Origin: G963665215 sp963665215
GTDB taxonomy: Bacteria > Chloroflexota > Dehalococcoidia > Lucifugimonadales > CAUZJF01
Direction of reading: 5' to 3'
DNA length: 64,000 nucleotides
Assembly (NCBI GenBank): GCA_963665215.2
Contig: CAXXWW010000013.1
Span: 1-64,000 of the forward strand
Below are positions 45,647-54,955 of this stretch, piece by piece. A program made the translations under genes and the position numbers. Below the pieces are notes generated by a model. That model saw nothing but the letters and a program-made list of their open reading frames with translations. It was not told the origin of the DNA and searched no databases. Every line of letters begins with the position of its first letter. Positions within the stretch are counted from its first letter, which is position 1.

Positions 45647-46681
45647 GTGAAATTCCCTTGGGCCAACAGTCTCCTCCTGGCGCTGGTCGTCGTGGAGCTC
45701 GCCAGCGGCATCATCGGTCTGGTCGCGGGTGCGCCTGAGAAGGCTATCTTTATTCAGGCGCACCGGGCCGCGGGCTACGGCATCGTCCTGCTGCTCATCT
45801 GGAAGGGTGGCAACATCCTTTTCTCCCTGCGCAAGCCCATGCGCAAGAGGCGGGCGCCGGCACCTCGTACCGCCTCCCTTGTCCTTCTAGCGACCCTGCT
45901 GTTGACGCTGGCCCTGGGGCTCGTATGGTCAGTGGCCGGGCCTTTCGTGTTCGCCTCGTTCAGCGGCATGAGCTGGCACATCTACGTTGGTGCTGCGCTG
46001 GCGCCTGTCCTGGTCTGGCACTCCGCCTACCAGACCCGTGGACTCCCCTTAACGTTCTGGGCAGACCGGAGGTCGTTTCTTCGCCTGACCGGGCTGGCCG
46101 TCGCGGGTCTGGCCCTATGGCAGCTCGGGGAGCTTGGCGCTCGACTTGCGGGCCTGAAAGGGCCTACCCGCCGGTTTACCGGCTCCTACGAGTCGGTGAG
46201 GGAGGCCGGCTCGTTCCCGGTAGTCTCGTGGCTCAACGATAATCCCCCGCCTGTGGACCCGGCCCGCTGGATGCTCTCCATAGGGGGCGCAGTCGAGAAC
46301 GAATACGCCCTGGGCCTCCAAGACCTGACTTCCCACGAGGAAATCACCGCTACCATCGACTGCACCGGCGGCTGGTACTCTTCGCAGGTGTGGCGCGGCG
46401 TGCCGGTTGCCAGGTTGCTGGAACGCGCCGCCCCAACCTCTGGCGCTGCCAGCGTGACCGTCACCTCCGTCACCGGGTACTACCGCCGGTTCTCGCTGGA
46501 CGAGGCTCACCGCTACATCCTGGCGAGCCACGTGGGCGGACGGGAGCTCTCGCATGGCCACGGGTATCCGGTGCGCCTGGTGGCGCCGGGCAAGCGCGGA
46601 TTCGAGTGGGTAAAGTGGGTCGCCACCATTGAGGTGAACGAAAGCTCCAAGTGGCTCCAGCCGCCGCTGCCACTGCAGTGA
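45647..46681 (+). CDS. Sulfite-oxidase-like molybdoenzyme with membrane domain
   Basis: The 344-aa protein has an N-terminal membrane part of about four helices (IFIQAHRAAGYGIVLLLIWK; MSWHIYVGAALAPVLVWHSA) with His residues that could bind heme. A C-terminal sulfite-oxidase-fold domain follows: WMLSIGGAVENEYALGLQDL, and TIDCTGGWYSSQVWRGVPVA in which Cys239 is the expected molybdenum ligand. PVRLVAPGKRGFEWVKWV ends the domain. Such fusions of a cytochrome-b561-like part and a Mo domain are an MsrP/YedYZ-like arrangement in one chain. Start GTG 45647 is used; the oxidised substrate is unknown. Confidence 0.85.
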   Translation: MKFPWANSLLLALVVVELASGIIGLVAGAPEKAIFIQAHRAAGYGIVLLLIWKGGNILFSLRKPMRKRRAPAPRTASLVLLATLLLTLALGLVWSVAGPFVFASFSGMSWHIYVGAALAPVLVWHSAYQTRGLPLTFWADRRSFLRLTGLAVAGLALWQLGELGARLAGLKGPTRRFTGSYESVREAGSFPVVSWLNDNPPPVDPARWMLSIGGAVENEYALGLQDLTSHEEITATIDCTGGWYSSQVWRGVPVARLLERAAPTSGAASVTVTSVTGYYRRFSLDEAHRYILASHVGGRELSHGHGYPVRLVAPGKRGFEWVKWVATIEVNESSKWLQPPLPLQ

Positions 46682-46741
46682 GCTGATTGGCGGCGTAAGG
46701 CGCTCCACATACCGCTGATCGCCGGGGTGGGATAGTCCTCT

Positions 46742-48979
46742 CTAATCGCCAGGCGCGGCTGCCCCAGCAGGCTCCTCAGTGGCCTCAACGCGCAGGTCTG
46801 GAAGCCACGCCAGCCATGTCGGGAAGTACCAGTTGGCTCCCCCAAGCAGCCGCATGGCGGCAGGCACAAGCACCGTGCGCACTAGTGTCGCGTCGATGAA
46901 TATGGCCACTGCCAGGCCAAACCCTACCTGCTGGTTGGCGACCACGTCGCCGGAGGCGAAGCCACTGAACACGGCGACCATGATCAGCGCGGCGCCAGTA
47001 ATCAGGCTGGCGGTGGCCCTGACTCCGTACGAAACCGACGCCGCATTGTCGCGGGTCTCATCGTAGTGCTCTCTAATCCGACTTAGAAGGAAGACGTGGT
47101 AGTCCATCGACAGGCCGAACAGCACCGAGAAGAGGAACAACGGAATCCAGGCGTCGATGATGTTGGACTGCTGAAAGCCCAGCAGGTCCGCGCCCACGCC
47201 CTTCTGGAAGACCAGCACTAACAGGCCGTATGCTGTCCCCACTGAGAGCAGGTTCATGATGATGGCCTTGGTAGGCACGACGATGGAGCGGAAGACTATC
47301 GTCAATAGGACGAAGCTCATACTCAGTACTGCCGCAATGACAATGGGAGTGTAGGCGTCCGTAATATCGAAGAAGTCCACGTTGAAGGCGGTGAAACCAG
47401 TAACAAGCACCTCAGCGTCGACCCCAGCGAACGCCTCGGGAATGTAGGTATCGCGAAGCCTACGGACGGCGCTGACCGCCTCGTCGCTGGCGAAGGCCCC
47501 GGCCACCGGCACACTTAGGACGCCGACATCCCCGCTCTCGTTAGCCTGGAACGTAGCCTGGATAGCGAGGAATGCTTCGTCGGTCTCGATAGACCCCTTC
47601 AGTCGCTCGATCGCATCTTTGACCGGCTGAGAGTTGACATTGCCGTTGATGGCGATCTCCGTCGGGGAGACCACGCCAAAGGAGAACTCCTCCTCCAACA
47701 CCCTGAACGCGTCCTTTGACTGGACGCCGTCCGGGAAAGTATCGATATCATTGAAGCCAGTATTGATGTCCAGGAAAGAGGACGCGGCGACAATCATCAG
47801 CCCGGCAACCACCACCAGGCTGATAATCGGAAATCTCATGACGGTGCGTGTGGTCCAGCCCCAAAAGCCGCCGCCGCTCGGCTCCGCCGTGACAGCGGGC
47901 GCATTGATACTTCTGCCAAAAAGGGGCACCCGTAGGAAGTTCACCTTATCACCCAGGATAGCGAGAACCGCGGGTAGGAGCGTCATCGCCGCCAACACCG
48001 CTGCAACTACTACCAGTATCGCCCCTATTCCCAGGGCCTGAAATATGTTGGACGGGATGATCAGCATTCCCGACAGCGCGAGCACTACCGTGACGCCGCT
48101 GAAAAACACGGTCCGGTTGGCCGTGGCGCCGGTGCGGGCTATGGCGTCAAGCACGTCTCGTCCGCGTTTGCGCTCCTCCCGGTATCTCGTCAGCACGATG
48201 AGGGAGTAGTCGATGCCGACTGCCAGGCCTATCATCGAGATCATCAGCGTCACGAAGAAGATCAGCTCGTAGAGCTGTCCTATAAGGGCCACTGCGCCCA
48301 GTGCAACTATGATCGAGACGATGGCCAGGGCGATGGGAATCAGCGCGGCGATCACGGCACCGAACAGCACTACCAGGATCGCTAGCGCCGTTGGGACACC
48401 GATTTTCTCGCCCTTCTCGATGTCCTTCACCGAGATCTCGTTGGACTCGAAGGCGATGCTGGACTCGCCCGCGATCAGGACGGTGAACCCGTCCCCTCCA
48501 TTAGCGTCACGCACGGCCTCCAGGGGCCCCTCTATATTTTTCACGGCGGCTTTGAAATCCCCAGCAATTACAAAGGGCATGAGGGTGGTGCGCCTGTCTT
48601 TGGAGACCAGCGTCTCGTCGCCCGTCATGTAGTAGTGAACACCACCCTCGACCACATCCGACCCGAAGGCCAGTATCTTGGTGTGGAGCTCCTCGACCTT
48701 GGCTTTGTAAGCTGCATCGTCCACGGTCAGCGTGGGCGACTGGACGATGGCCATCTCGCTGATCTTCTTGGGGCCCCTTAGACGGTCCTCCAGCAGCTTC
48801 TCGCCTTTGATTGAATCGGGGTTATTGGTGTAGCCAAACTCAGTGGTAAGGGCATCCTCGAGCAGCGTGGCGTTGATAACAATGGCCGTGACGACCAGCG
48901 CAATCCAGAGCCCAACGGTACGCCATGGCCGCCGGCTGCTAGCTCGGGCGATGCCCTCTGCGGATAGGTCCAGGGTCAT
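46742..48979 (-). CDS. MMPL/RND-type transporter
   Basis: The 745-aa protein has two homologous halves, each with a large external loop and a six-helix membrane bundle. The signature acidic stretch GLAVGIDYSLIVLTRYREER is in the first half and FGLSMDYHVFLLSRIREHY in the second. These carry the Asp-Tyr pairs used for proton coupling in MMPL exporters. Likely cargo is lipid or hydrophobic small molecules. The TetR-family gene ends 11 bases upstream in the same direction, so repressor and pump form one operon. Confidence 0.9.
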   Translation of the reverse strand: MTLDLSAEGIARASSRRPWRTVGLWIALVVTAIVINATLLEDALTTEFGYTNNPDSIKGEKLLEDRLRGPKKISEMAIVQSPTLTVDDAAYKAKVEELHTKILAFGSDVVEGGVHYYMTGDETLVSKDRRTTLMPFVIAGDFKAAVKNIEGPLEAVRDANGGDGFTVLIAGESSIAFESNEISVKDIEKGEKIGVPTALAILVVLFGAVIAALIPIALAIVSIIVALGAVALIGQLYELIFFVTLMISMIGLAVGIDYSLIVLTRYREERKRGRDVLDAIARTGATANRTVFFSGVTVVLALSGMLIIPSNIFQALGIGAILVVVAAVLAAMTLLPAVLAILGDKVNFLRVPLFGRSINAPAVTAEPSGGGFWGWTTRTVMRFPIISLVVVAGLMIVAASSFLDINTGFNDIDTFPDGVQSKDAFRVLEEEFSFGVVSPTEIAINGNVNSQPVKDAIERLKGSIETDEAFLAIQATFQANESGDVGVLSVPVAGAFASDEAVSAVRRLRDTYIPEAFAGVDAEVLVTGFTAFNVDFFDITDAYTPIVIAAVLSMSFVLLTIVFRSIVVPTKAIIMNLLSVGTAYGLLVLVFQKGVGADLLGFQQSNIIDAWIPLFLFSVLFGLSMDYHVFLLSRIREHYDETRDNAASVSYGVRATASLITGAALIMVAVFSGFASGDVVANQQVGFGLAVAIFIDATLVRTVLVPAAMRLLGGANWYFPTWLAWLPDLRVEATEEPAGAAAPGD

Positions 48980-48990
48980 CGTGTTGCCTC

Positions 48991-49650
48991 CTAGGCTAAG
49001 TCGTTTCCATTGTCCGTTGGCTTCTTACCATTCTCTCGACGCTCCGACTGCCAGAGTGAACCGGCGTAGATCGCCTTCATGGCTTCCACGTACGATCCCA
49101 CATCGACCTCAGGGTCGAGCGCCTTTTGTAGCACAAGGCCCTGCCACATCGCCAGCAGCACCCGGGCCACTGCCTCGGGGGAGATCGCGGGAGCGATCTC
49201 CCCCTTATCCTGGGCCCGGCTGATAATACCGGCGAGACCGGCTTTAAGCGGGCCAACGCCCTTCTGCAGCAGAGCTTCCCTGAGATCCTGGTCTCGCAGT
49301 GCCTCTGACCACCACTGGACGTTCACCCGCATCCACACGTCAGACCCAGGCTGGTCCAGTTCACCGAACGCGGCCCTGGCCAGGCCATCGAGTATCTCGA
49401 GGGTGCTGCTCCCCTGCATATCGAGGTCGACCAGGAGCTCCTCGCTCTGCTGGCAGCCCGCGCAGCACGCCTGTATGATCTCTTCCTTGCTTGCGAAGTA
49501 GCCGTAAACGGCGCCCGCGCTCAAGCCGGACTCGCGGCAAATGTCCTGCATCGACGTCTGATGGAAGCCCTGGCGAGCAAAGCAGGCGAAGGCCGCGTCA
49601 AGGATCTGCCTGCGTCTCGCTTCCACATGGGCCTCCGTAACCTTCGGCAT
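48991..49650 (-). CDS. TetR-family repressor
   Basis: The 219-aa regulator starts at ATG 49650 behind GGAGGTGGGG. The HTH is RRQILDAAFACFARQGFHQT followed by SMQDICRESGLSAGAVYGYF and ASKEEIIQACC. The rest is the helical ligand-binding domain. It is encoded directly upstream of the MMPL pump, and a palindrome lies about 40 bases before its start, so it most likely represses its own operon until an exported compound binds. The longer frame to 49752 is not needed. Confidence 0.9.
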   Translation of the reverse strand: MPKVTEAHVEARRRQILDAAFACFARQGFHQTSMQDICRESGLSAGAVYGYFASKEEIIQACCAGCQQSEELLVDLDMQGSSTLEILDGLARAAFGELDQPGSDVWMRVNVQWWSEALRDQDLREALLQKGVGPLKAGLAGIISRAQDKGEIAPAISPEAVARVLLAMWQGLVLQKALDPEVDVGSYVEAMKAIYAGSLWQSERRENGKKPTDNGNDLA

Positions 49651-49689
49651 TCCCCACCTCCACCATTGCGGCGTCGCGCTGCTAAACAA

Positions 49690-49703
49690 AACGAACGTTC
49701 CTT
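49690..49703. promoter_or_regulatory. Candidate TetR operator
   Basis: The palindrome GAACGTTC at 49693-49700, in an A/T-flanked context, lies upstream of the tetR-mmpL operon where its promoter should be. Self-binding by the TetR protein is inferred from position. Confidence 0.45.
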
Positions 49704-49823
49704 TTGTAGCACACTCCACACTCATCGTCAAGCGATGCTCACCGCAATCCAAAACTCAGGCCTCGCGAGACCTGTACGATCTCAAATGGTAGAATGGTCC
49801 CCAATAAGCCGGGAGGCAAGCAG

Positions 49824-50429
49824 ATGGTGTATCGATTACGACCGCTACAGCTTGAGCTGGACTGCGAAGAAGGGCCATACAAGCTTGGGGAGAGGATTGA
49901 CCTCACAGTGGAACTCACTCCCAATGCAGATGTGGACGTGCGGGAAGGAAGAGTGGACCTGGTGTGCGAGGAGCGACTCTCGCGGACTGAACGTTCAATT
50001 CAAATGGGCATGGGCGGACCCGGTGCGATTCAGGGAACGAAAATGAAAGTGACCACCGATTATAGGACCAGCACTGTTCTCAGGCAAAGCGACGAGTCCT
50101 ACGTGCACAGTAGCGTGGTGTTCCTCGAGGACACGCGGCTCAGCGCGGGCCGCACCAGCAGCTATCACGTCAGGCTGGAATTCCAGCCAGTGCCTCCGCG
50201 ACACCTGGACGATGCCGTGGGGATGGAGAGAGACGCCACCAGCTCGCTGACCTTCAAGTGGACGGTGGTGGCATCGGTCAACATCGTACGAGGCCGTGAC
50301 CCCAAGAGACAACGGATGGTCAAGGTCACGCTTCCTGGAGCGGACGAGGCTTCGTCTGATACCGGCCAGCGCTTGATCAACAGGCCCGGGAAGAGTCACC
50401 AGAAGGCTCCGACGGGTCCTGCAGCGTGA
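49824..50429 (+). CDS. Arrestin-like beta-sandwich protein, paralogue 2
   Basis: The 201-aa protein starts MVYRLRPLQLELDCEEGPYK behind GGGAGG, then LGERIDLTVELTPNADVDVR, EGRVDLVCEER, and SSLTFKWTVVASVNIVRGRD. It aligns along its whole core with the protein at 40008-40505, with a longer central loop (MGMGGPGAIQGTKMKVTT region) and an extra C-terminal tail of about 30 residues. It is divergent from the TetR gene and convergent with the sdh genes. Function is unknown. Confidence 0.65.
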   Translation: MVYRLRPLQLELDCEEGPYKLGERIDLTVELTPNADVDVREGRVDLVCEERLSRTERSIQMGMGGPGAIQGTKMKVTTDYRTSTVLRQSDESYVHSSVVFLEDTRLSAGRTSSYHVRLEFQPVPPRHLDDAVGMERDATSSLTFKWTVVASVNIVRGRDPKRQRMVKVTLPGADEASSDTGQRLINRPGKSHQKAPTGPAA

Positions 50430-50468
50430 GCCGACGACGCGGGACCATCGAATCACGGAGCACCTGAG

Positions 50469-51359
50469 CTACGGTGAAAGCGCTACCTGAGACAGCATCT
50501 TCTTGGTGGAGATGATGTGCCGGTTGAGGCGCATGGCCCTAGGGTCGATGCCGAGGGCGAGGCCGAGTAGCTGCGGCAGATGGAGTATGGGCAGGTCGAT
50601 GGGGGTCCTACTCTGCGCCGCCGCCTGAGGCTGGAAGCCGTCGAGGTTGAGGTGGCACAGCGGGCACGGCGTCACCATGGCGTCGGCGCCGCGGCCCTTG
50701 GCGTCCAGGGTGTGGTCGGCGACCATCTTCACCGAGTTGGCCTCGTTGATCATCAAGATGGGGAACCCGCAGCACAGCGTCTTGCCTGGGAAGTCAACCA
50801 CCTCCGCCCCCACCGCCTCGATTACGCGCTCAAGGGAGTCCTGCCTCTGGGGATTGTCGTCGAATCCAAGCGCGGCCGTGGGGCGCACGATATAGCACCC
50901 GTAGAAGGGGGCCACCTTGAATCCGTTCAGGGGCCTGACCACCAGCGATTTGAGCCTGTCCAGGCCCACGTCCTCGATCAGGACCCATAGCAGATGTCTG
51001 GGGTCGGCGGTCCCCTTGTACTCCAGGCCCTCCTCGGCGAGGTCGGCATTTATCTCCGCCAGGTAGTCGCTGTCCTCCTTGAGCCTCTTGTTGGCCTGGG
51101 ACATGACCCCCTGGCACGTGCTGCAAATGGTCAGCAGCGGAAGGCCAGTCGCTTCCGCCATGGCAAACGTGCGGGCATTGAGCGTGTCGCCAAGCCGCTG
51201 GTTCTTCTCTTGCAGGATGCCTGAGCCCGTGCACGACGCGCCCCTCATGGGCTCGAACTCAAGCTCGATGCCCAGCAGAGCGCAGACCTCGGTTGTAGCC
51301 ACGAAAAGCTCGGGGGTCGCCCCTCGGGACACGCAGCCTGGATAGAAGGCGTACTTCAT
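50469..51359 (-). CDS. HdrB-like CCG-domain subunit of succinate dehydrogenase
   Basis: The 296-aa protein has two cysteine-rich CCG domains: CVSRG and a CSTCQG in the first half, CYIVRP, LCCGFP and CPLCH in the second. It is like HdrB of heterodisulfide reductase and the SdhE/SdhF anchor subunits of class E succinate:quinone reductases. Such subunits bind a noncubane Fe-S cluster and replace the usual cytochrome b anchor. It overlaps the sdhB gene by four bases and is the last of three coupled genes, sdhA-sdhB-this one. Confidence 0.88.
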   Translation of the reverse strand: MKYAFYPGCVSRGATPELFVATTEVCALLGIELEFEPMRGASCTGSGILQEKNQRLGDTLNARTFAMAEATGLPLLTICSTCQGVMSQANKRLKEDSDYLAEINADLAEEGLEYKGTADPRHLLWVLIEDVGLDRLKSLVVRPLNGFKVAPFYGCYIVRPTAALGFDDNPQRQDSLERVIEAVGAEVVDFPGKTLCCGFPILMINEANSVKMVADHTLDAKGRGADAMVTPCPLCHLNLDGFQPQAAAQSRTPIDLPILHLPQLLGLALGIDPRAMRLNRHIISTKKMLSQVALSP

Positions 51360-52312
51360 CGTCGTTTCTCCGCCTTTTCGAATATGCGCCGGACGTGGTC
51401 CATTCCCGGATTACTCTTATGGATGATCGGCGGCATCTTGCCCCTGAGCAGCGCCCGGATGCCTACCGGGGCCAGCTTGAGCATCTCCACGATGTTGAAA
51501 ATACCCTTGGACTCGATAGGAAGCCGGAGCTCGTCGACCCGGCCACTGTGCTCGACGTGCTTCGTGAACGCGGCAGCGTGGCGGGCACCGTAGGTCCTAT
51601 TGTAACCGGCCTCCATCGCCTTGTCCCGAAGCGCCATGATCCGGCCCATCGGGTCTACGTCCTTGGGGCACACCTCCACGCACTGCATGCAGCGAGTGCA
51701 GTCCCAGACGCCGCCGTACTCGTTGAGCTCGCCCAGCCGCCACCCGTGCTCGCTGTCGCGGGGGTCGGCCACAAAGCGGTATGCCTTGGCCAGCGCCGCG
51801 GGCCCAAGGAAGTTCGAATCTACCTCCAGCACGGTGCAGTCCGATACGCACGCCCCGCACATGATGCAGTCCATTACGCCCGCCAAGTCCAGCATCGACT
51901 CGTTGGTCACGATGTGCTCGTGCTGGGGCTTTGTGCCCATATGCTGGAGCCAGGGCTCCACCGCCCTTATCTTGTCCCAGAACGGCTTGAAATCGACAAC
52001 CAGGTCCTTGACCACCGGCATGTTCCCCGGCGGCTCCACCACGATGGCGCCGTTCCCGTTGGGCACGGCGTCGGCCACCTTCGTATTGCACGCGAGGCGG
52101 GCCTGCCCGTTGATGCGCATGGCGCATGAGCCGCAGATCGCGCTGCGGCATGAGCAACGTAGGGCGAGGGTGCCGTCGATCTCCTCCCTGATCTTGATCA
52201 GGCCGTCGAGGACCGTCGACGAGTCCTCTACCTCCAGGCTGTACTCCTGGTAGTAAGGAGCGGGCTGGTCCACGTCCGGGTCGAAGCGCTTGACGTTGAG
52301 CGTCACATCCAT
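51356..52312 (-). CDS. sdhB: Succinate dehydrogenase iron-sulfur subunit
   Basis: The 318-aa protein has a plant-ferredoxin-type cluster site (CSCRSAICGSCAMRINGQ) and the C-terminal domain with CIMCGACVSDC and CTRCMQCVEVCPKD for two more clusters. It is longer than the usual SdhB by about 60 residues at the C-terminus, as in class E enzymes. It passes electrons from the flavoprotein SdhA to the CCG subunit. The start is five bases after the sdhA stop. Confidence 0.94.
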   Translation of the reverse strand: MDVTLNVKRFDPDVDQPAPYYQEYSLEVEDSSTVLDGLIKIREEIDGTLALRCSCRSAICGSCAMRINGQARLACNTKVADAVPNGNGAIVVEPPGNMPVVKDLVVDFKPFWDKIRAVEPWLQHMGTKPQHEHIVTNESMLDLAGVMDCIMCGACVSDCTVLEVDSNFLGPAALAKAYRFVADPRDSEHGWRLGELNEYGGVWDCTRCMQCVEVCPKDVDPMGRIMALRDKAMEAGYNRTYGARHAAAFTKHVEHSGRVDELRLPIESKGIFNIVEMLKLAPVGIRALLRGKMPPIIHKSNPGMDHVRRIFEKAEKRR

Positions 52313-52316
52313 ATGA

Positions 52317-53993
52317 TCAGTAGACCCTCGCCTGAGGCTCCCACCGGGTGATCACGACCGGGGAGTGCTCGATAGCGGGCTCCTCAAGCCCCTGGCTGAC
52401 CAGAATGTGCTTTAGCCAGTTGTTATCGTCCCTGTCCGTAATATCGGTCCTGTTGTGTGCGCCCCTGCTCTCCTTTCGCTCCAAGGCGCTTAACACGATG
52501 CTCTCCGCACAGTCGAGCATGAAGCCGAGCTCCAGCGTGAATATGAGGTTCGTGTTAAAGGTCTTTCCCTTGTCGGGAACCATGACGCGGCTGTAACGCT
52601 CCCTCAGCTCCCCGGTCTTGGCCAACGCGAGCTCCATCCCCTGCTGGTCCCTGAACACGGCCAGGTGGTAGTTCATGGTCTGGCCCAGCTCCAGCCTGAT
52701 CTTCCCGAACATCTCGCCGCCGCCGTCCCTGTCCAGCATCTCCTGAATGACAGCCCGCTCCATGTCAGCCGCGGATTCCGTGATATTTGATTGAGGTCGC
52801 TTCTTGGCGCGCTCGGCGGCTTGCTCGCCACCGCGGCGTCCGAAGACGAGGGTGTCCAGCAGAGAGTTGGCCCCCAGCCGGTTGCCGCCGTGTACGCTCA
52901 CGCAGGCGACCTCCCCTGCCCCATACAGCCCCGGCAGGGGTGTCAATGTCTGTACGTCCGTCTTGATCCCGCCCATCTGATAGTGCATCCCCGGCCGTAT
53001 TGGAACGGGCTCGCGCGCCATGTCCACGTTGGCGAAATCGCGCGCCAGTTCGCTGATCTGGGACAGCTTCTCCTTGATGAGCTTCTCTCCCAGATGGCGG
53101 CAGTCCAGAAAGACACAGCCATCGACCCCGCGGCCATCGTTTATCTCGGTCTGCTCCGCCCTGGATACGACATCGCGCGAGGCTAGCTCCATCATGCTGG
53201 GAGCATAGCGCTCCATGAAACGCTCGCCCTCGGAGTTGATGAGGTAAGCGCCCTCTCCCCTGGCGCCCTCTGACATGAGTGCGCCGTTGCTTTTCAGGGT
53301 GGTGGGATGGTATTGGACCATCTCCATGTCCATCAGCGGAGCGCCGGCGCGGTACGCCAGGGCCATGCCGTCCCCCGTACAGATAAGGGCGTTGGTGCTG
53401 GGCTCGAATAACCTGCCAAGACCGCCGGCGGCCATGATTACGGCCTTGGCCCGGATCACGTGGACCTCCCCCGACCTGATGTCCATGGCCACCGCCCCAC
53501 AGCACTCGCCATCCTCAACGATCAGCGACAGTACGAACCACTCCTCATAGACCCTGACGCTGGCCTTCATGATCTGCTCGTAGAGGACCTGGAGCATCGC
53601 CTGGCCCGTGAAGTCCGCCACGAAGAAGGTGCGCGCGTGCCGCTGTCCCCCGAACGCGCGGGTGCCCAGGCGGCCGGCTTCGTCCCGGCTGAAGATCACC
53701 CCCATGTGCTCCATGGCGATGACCTCGCTTCCGGCCTCCCGGCACATTATCTCCACGGCGTCCTGGTCGGCGAGGTAATCGCTGCCCTTGATTGTATCGA
53801 AGGCGTGTTCTTCCCAGGGGTCGCCTCGCTCGGTAAGGGCTGCGTTGATCCCACCCTGAGCAGCGTTCGAGTGGCTTCGAACGGGGTGGACCTTGCTGAT
53901 GACAGCCACGTCGACGCCATTCTCGCGTGCCGCCATGGCCGCCCGCATCCCCGCCAGGCCCGCTCCTATAATGATGACGTCGTGGTCGAACAT
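52317..53993 (-). CDS. sdhA: Succinate dehydrogenase flavoprotein subunit
   Basis: The ~558-aa flavoprotein has VIIIGAGLAGMRAAMAAREN (FAD site) and HPVRSHSNAAQGGINAAL, with the His expected to link FAD. The substrate/Arg region is MVQYHPTTLKSNGALMSEGA followed by RGEGAYLINSEG, and the C-terminal GLYGAGEVACVSVHGGNRLG. ATG 53993 has AGGA five bases upstream; GTG 54005 is the alternative. Direction of catalysis (succinate oxidation or fumarate reduction) cannot be read from sequence. Confidence 0.94.
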   Translation of the reverse strand: MFDHDVIIIGAGLAGMRAAMAARENGVDVAVISKVHPVRSHSNAAQGGINAALTERGDPWEEHAFDTIKGSDYLADQDAVEIMCREAGSEVIAMEHMGVIFSRDEAGRLGTRAFGGQRHARTFFVADFTGQAMLQVLYEQIMKASVRVYEEWFVLSLIVEDGECCGAVAMDIRSGEVHVIRAKAVIMAAGGLGRLFEPSTNALICTGDGMALAYRAGAPLMDMEMVQYHPTTLKSNGALMSEGARGEGAYLINSEGERFMERYAPSMMELASRDVVSRAEQTEINDGRGVDGCVFLDCRHLGEKLIKEKLSQISELARDFANVDMAREPVPIRPGMHYQMGGIKTDVQTLTPLPGLYGAGEVACVSVHGGNRLGANSLLDTLVFGRRGGEQAAERAKKRPQSNITESAADMERAVIQEMLDRDGGGEMFGKIRLELGQTMNYHLAVFRDQQGMELALAKTGELRERYSRVMVPDKGKTFNTNLIFTLELGFMLDCAESIVLSALERKESRGAHNRTDITDRDDNNWLKHILVSQGLEEPAIEHSPVVITRWEPQARVY

Positions 53994-54133
53994 TCCATCC
54001 TGCACGAGACCGTCGCATCAGGCGGTAGGAATATAACAAATGGCGGTCGTGTGTACAAGCGGCGCGCCTCCACTCTCCACGCACGTGCCGCCACCGGCAC
54101 AACGGCTGGGGCACACCCTCCCAGCTCCAATCC

Positions 54134-54955
54134 CTATCTCCTCAACAGGAAACCCGGCTGGCAATTACGGCAGAAGCTGGTGATACGGCGGTTGGCTGTT
54201 ATCTGGCTGATGTTGCCGCCGCACCGAGGACACGGCGTACCGCCCTTGTTATGCACCTGGAGAAAGTCCCTTATCTTCACATGTATCTTGCCGCCCATCC
54301 TGCCTCTCAAGACCGTAATTGCCTGCTCAACCACCTCCTTCGAGGCCCCGTGAATGCGGCGCAGCTCCTGGTCCGTCAAACTGCTCCGCTTGCGAAAGGG
54401 GTACACCCGTGCGGCGAACAACACCTCATCCGCGTATGCGTTGCCGATTCCCGAGATGACCCGGCCCCGGGTGAGGATGCCCTTGATCTCGCCGCGAAAA
54501 TGCGACAGCCGCGACTGAAAATCCTCATAGGGCAGGCCCTCGAGGACGTCTGGACCCTGGGCATCGAGCTGCGGGACCTGGCTGAGCTGCCCCCCAGTCA
54601 CGTAGTACACTCTCCCCATCTGGCGGTCGTCGAGATAGCGCAGCTCATGCCCGTTGGACAGTGAGAGAACGATGGGAGTGCGCTTGAACATGCGGTCGCG
54701 AGGGGCGCAGTACTGAAAGGCCCCCGTCAGCATCGGATGTACCGCCAGCAAACGGTCTCCCGACAGTGATATCAAAAGGAATTTTCCGCGCCGACGGACC
54801 TCGTCGATCGTGCGGCCGACCACGTCCGAGGCCAGGTCCCCAGCGAGCGGTCGCAGAACGCTGGGCCTTACTATCCTGCCAGACAATACCGTCGAGCCTA
54901 CCGCTTGCTGGTTGAGGTAGTCCTTGGCAACCTCCAGCTCAGGGGCCTCGGGCAT
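54134..54955 (-). CDS. mutM: Formamidopyrimidine-DNA glycosylase
   Basis: The 273-aa base-excision enzyme starts MPEAPELEV, so Pro2 and Glu3 are the catalytic residues after Met removal. The central SGIGNAYADEVLFAA helix-two-turn-helix and the C-terminal zinc finger CPRCGG ... CRNCQ are intact. ATG 54955 lies behind GGAGGAG and is the only sensible start, as the longer frame to 55183 would bury the catalytic N-terminus. It removes oxidised purines such as 8-oxoguanine, or a related lesion. Confidence 0.95.
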   Translation of the reverse strand: MPEAPELEVAKDYLNQQAVGSTVLSGRIVRPSVLRPLAGDLASDVVGRTIDEVRRRGKFLLISLSGDRLLAVHPMLTGAFQYCAPRDRMFKRTPIVLSLSNGHELRYLDDRQMGRVYYVTGGQLSQVPQLDAQGPDVLEGLPYEDFQSRLSHFRGEIKGILTRGRVISGIGNAYADEVLFAARVYPFRKRSSLTDQELRRIHGASKEVVEQAITVLRGRMGGKIHVKIRDFLQVHNKGGTPCPRCGGNISQITANRRITSFCRNCQPGFLLRR

